From assembly GCA_003141695.1 (NCBI GenBank), contig PLNE01000155.1, positions 58,954-101,294 of the forward strand: a stretch of 42,341 bases of DNA, in the 5' to 3' direction. The notes under the pieces are model-generated. The model ran no database searches. It worked only from the letters and a program-made list of their open reading frames with translations, and was not told where the DNA came from. The translations under genes were made by a program, and so were the position numbers. Numbering within the stretch: the first letter of the stretch is position 1; each line of letters starts with the position of its first letter. Positions 42,302 through 42,341 of this stretch are shown here, in pieces. The stretch comes from Candidatus Dormiibacterota bacterium. GTDB lineage: Bacteria > Chloroflexota > Dormibacteria > Aeolococcales > Aeolococcaceae.

Positions 42302-42341
42302 GAGGGAGGATGATTCCCTCCATGGCCAACCATGCCGCCGC
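42302..42341 (+). promoter_or_regulatory. Possible start of a further gene with a hairpin over its Shine-Dalgarno site
   Basis: GAGGGA (42302) and TCCCTC (42315) form a 6-bp stem that includes GGGAGG, followed by ATGGCCAACC at 42322. A gene running off the right edge may begin here; too short to test. Confidence 0.3.

Noticed and set aside
1-42341. CRISPR arrays, rRNA operons or complete insertion sequences
   Set aside because: No regularly spaced short repeats of CRISPR type, no rRNA-like sequence and no transposase gene were seen.

Overview
This is a 42.3 kb stretch of very GC-rich bacterial chromosome. The gene types are an F420/LLM oxidoreductase, a DrrAB-type exporter, a multidomain GH15 glucodextranase, a PucR-type regulator, a SipW/TasA-type surface protein system and GTG/TTG starts with purine-rich Shine-Dalgarno sites. 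They suggest a soil-type high-GC Terrabacteria lineage such as Actinomycetota, Dormibacterota or Chloroflexota. There is no rRNA or marker gene, so the phylum is not resolved.

Layout. (1) 1-2560: the end of a DrrAB-like exporter operon (-) that meets a divergent LLM-class oxidoreductase at a shared CATG. (2) 2661-5642: a three-gene operon (-) of a TasA/camelysin-like protein, a SipW-type signal peptidase, and a second TasA-type signal fused to a YVTN beta-propeller. (3) 5643-10060: a decayed dihydrofolate-reductase-like gene, a homodimeric ABC exporter (+) and a membrane-anchored BNR/Ycf48-like protein (-). (4) 10422-27359: a fatty-acid/propionate catabolic region. It holds one thiolase (+) and twelve or so co-directional minus-strand genes: prpD-prpB-prpC, acyl-CoA ligase-hydrolase, a PucR regulator, then CoA-transferase, acyl-CoA dehydrogenase, MaoC hydratase, YaaH permease, second ligase and SDR. 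Together they can take up and activate short or odd-chain acids, run beta-oxidation steps and burn propionyl-CoA through the methylcitrate cycle. (5) 27600-34732: a 1473-aa secreted GH15 enzyme (-) and a secreted, membrane-anchored beta-propeller protein (+). (6) 34797-42341: an accessory region.

Three structures stand out. First, a ~255-bp intergenic element occurs twice (10121-10371 and 20747-21005). The second copy ends at the Shine-Dalgarno site of the PucR gene and looks like a conserved leader. Second, two 124-bp direct repeats (34844-34967 and 38056-38179), each carrying the 3' 55 nt of a tRNA-Thr(GGU), bracket a 3.1 kb segment with an AbiE toxin-antitoxin pair. This resembles an integrative island with att sites but no integrase in view. 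Third, from 39.4 to 41.4 kb a diverged ~35-bp motif sits in every gap between small unrelated genes (five gaps, six units, all in one orientation), giving a cassette-array-like arrangement.

Most functional calls rest on motifs read by eye; start codons were chosen by Shine-Dalgarno sites and overlaps where possible.
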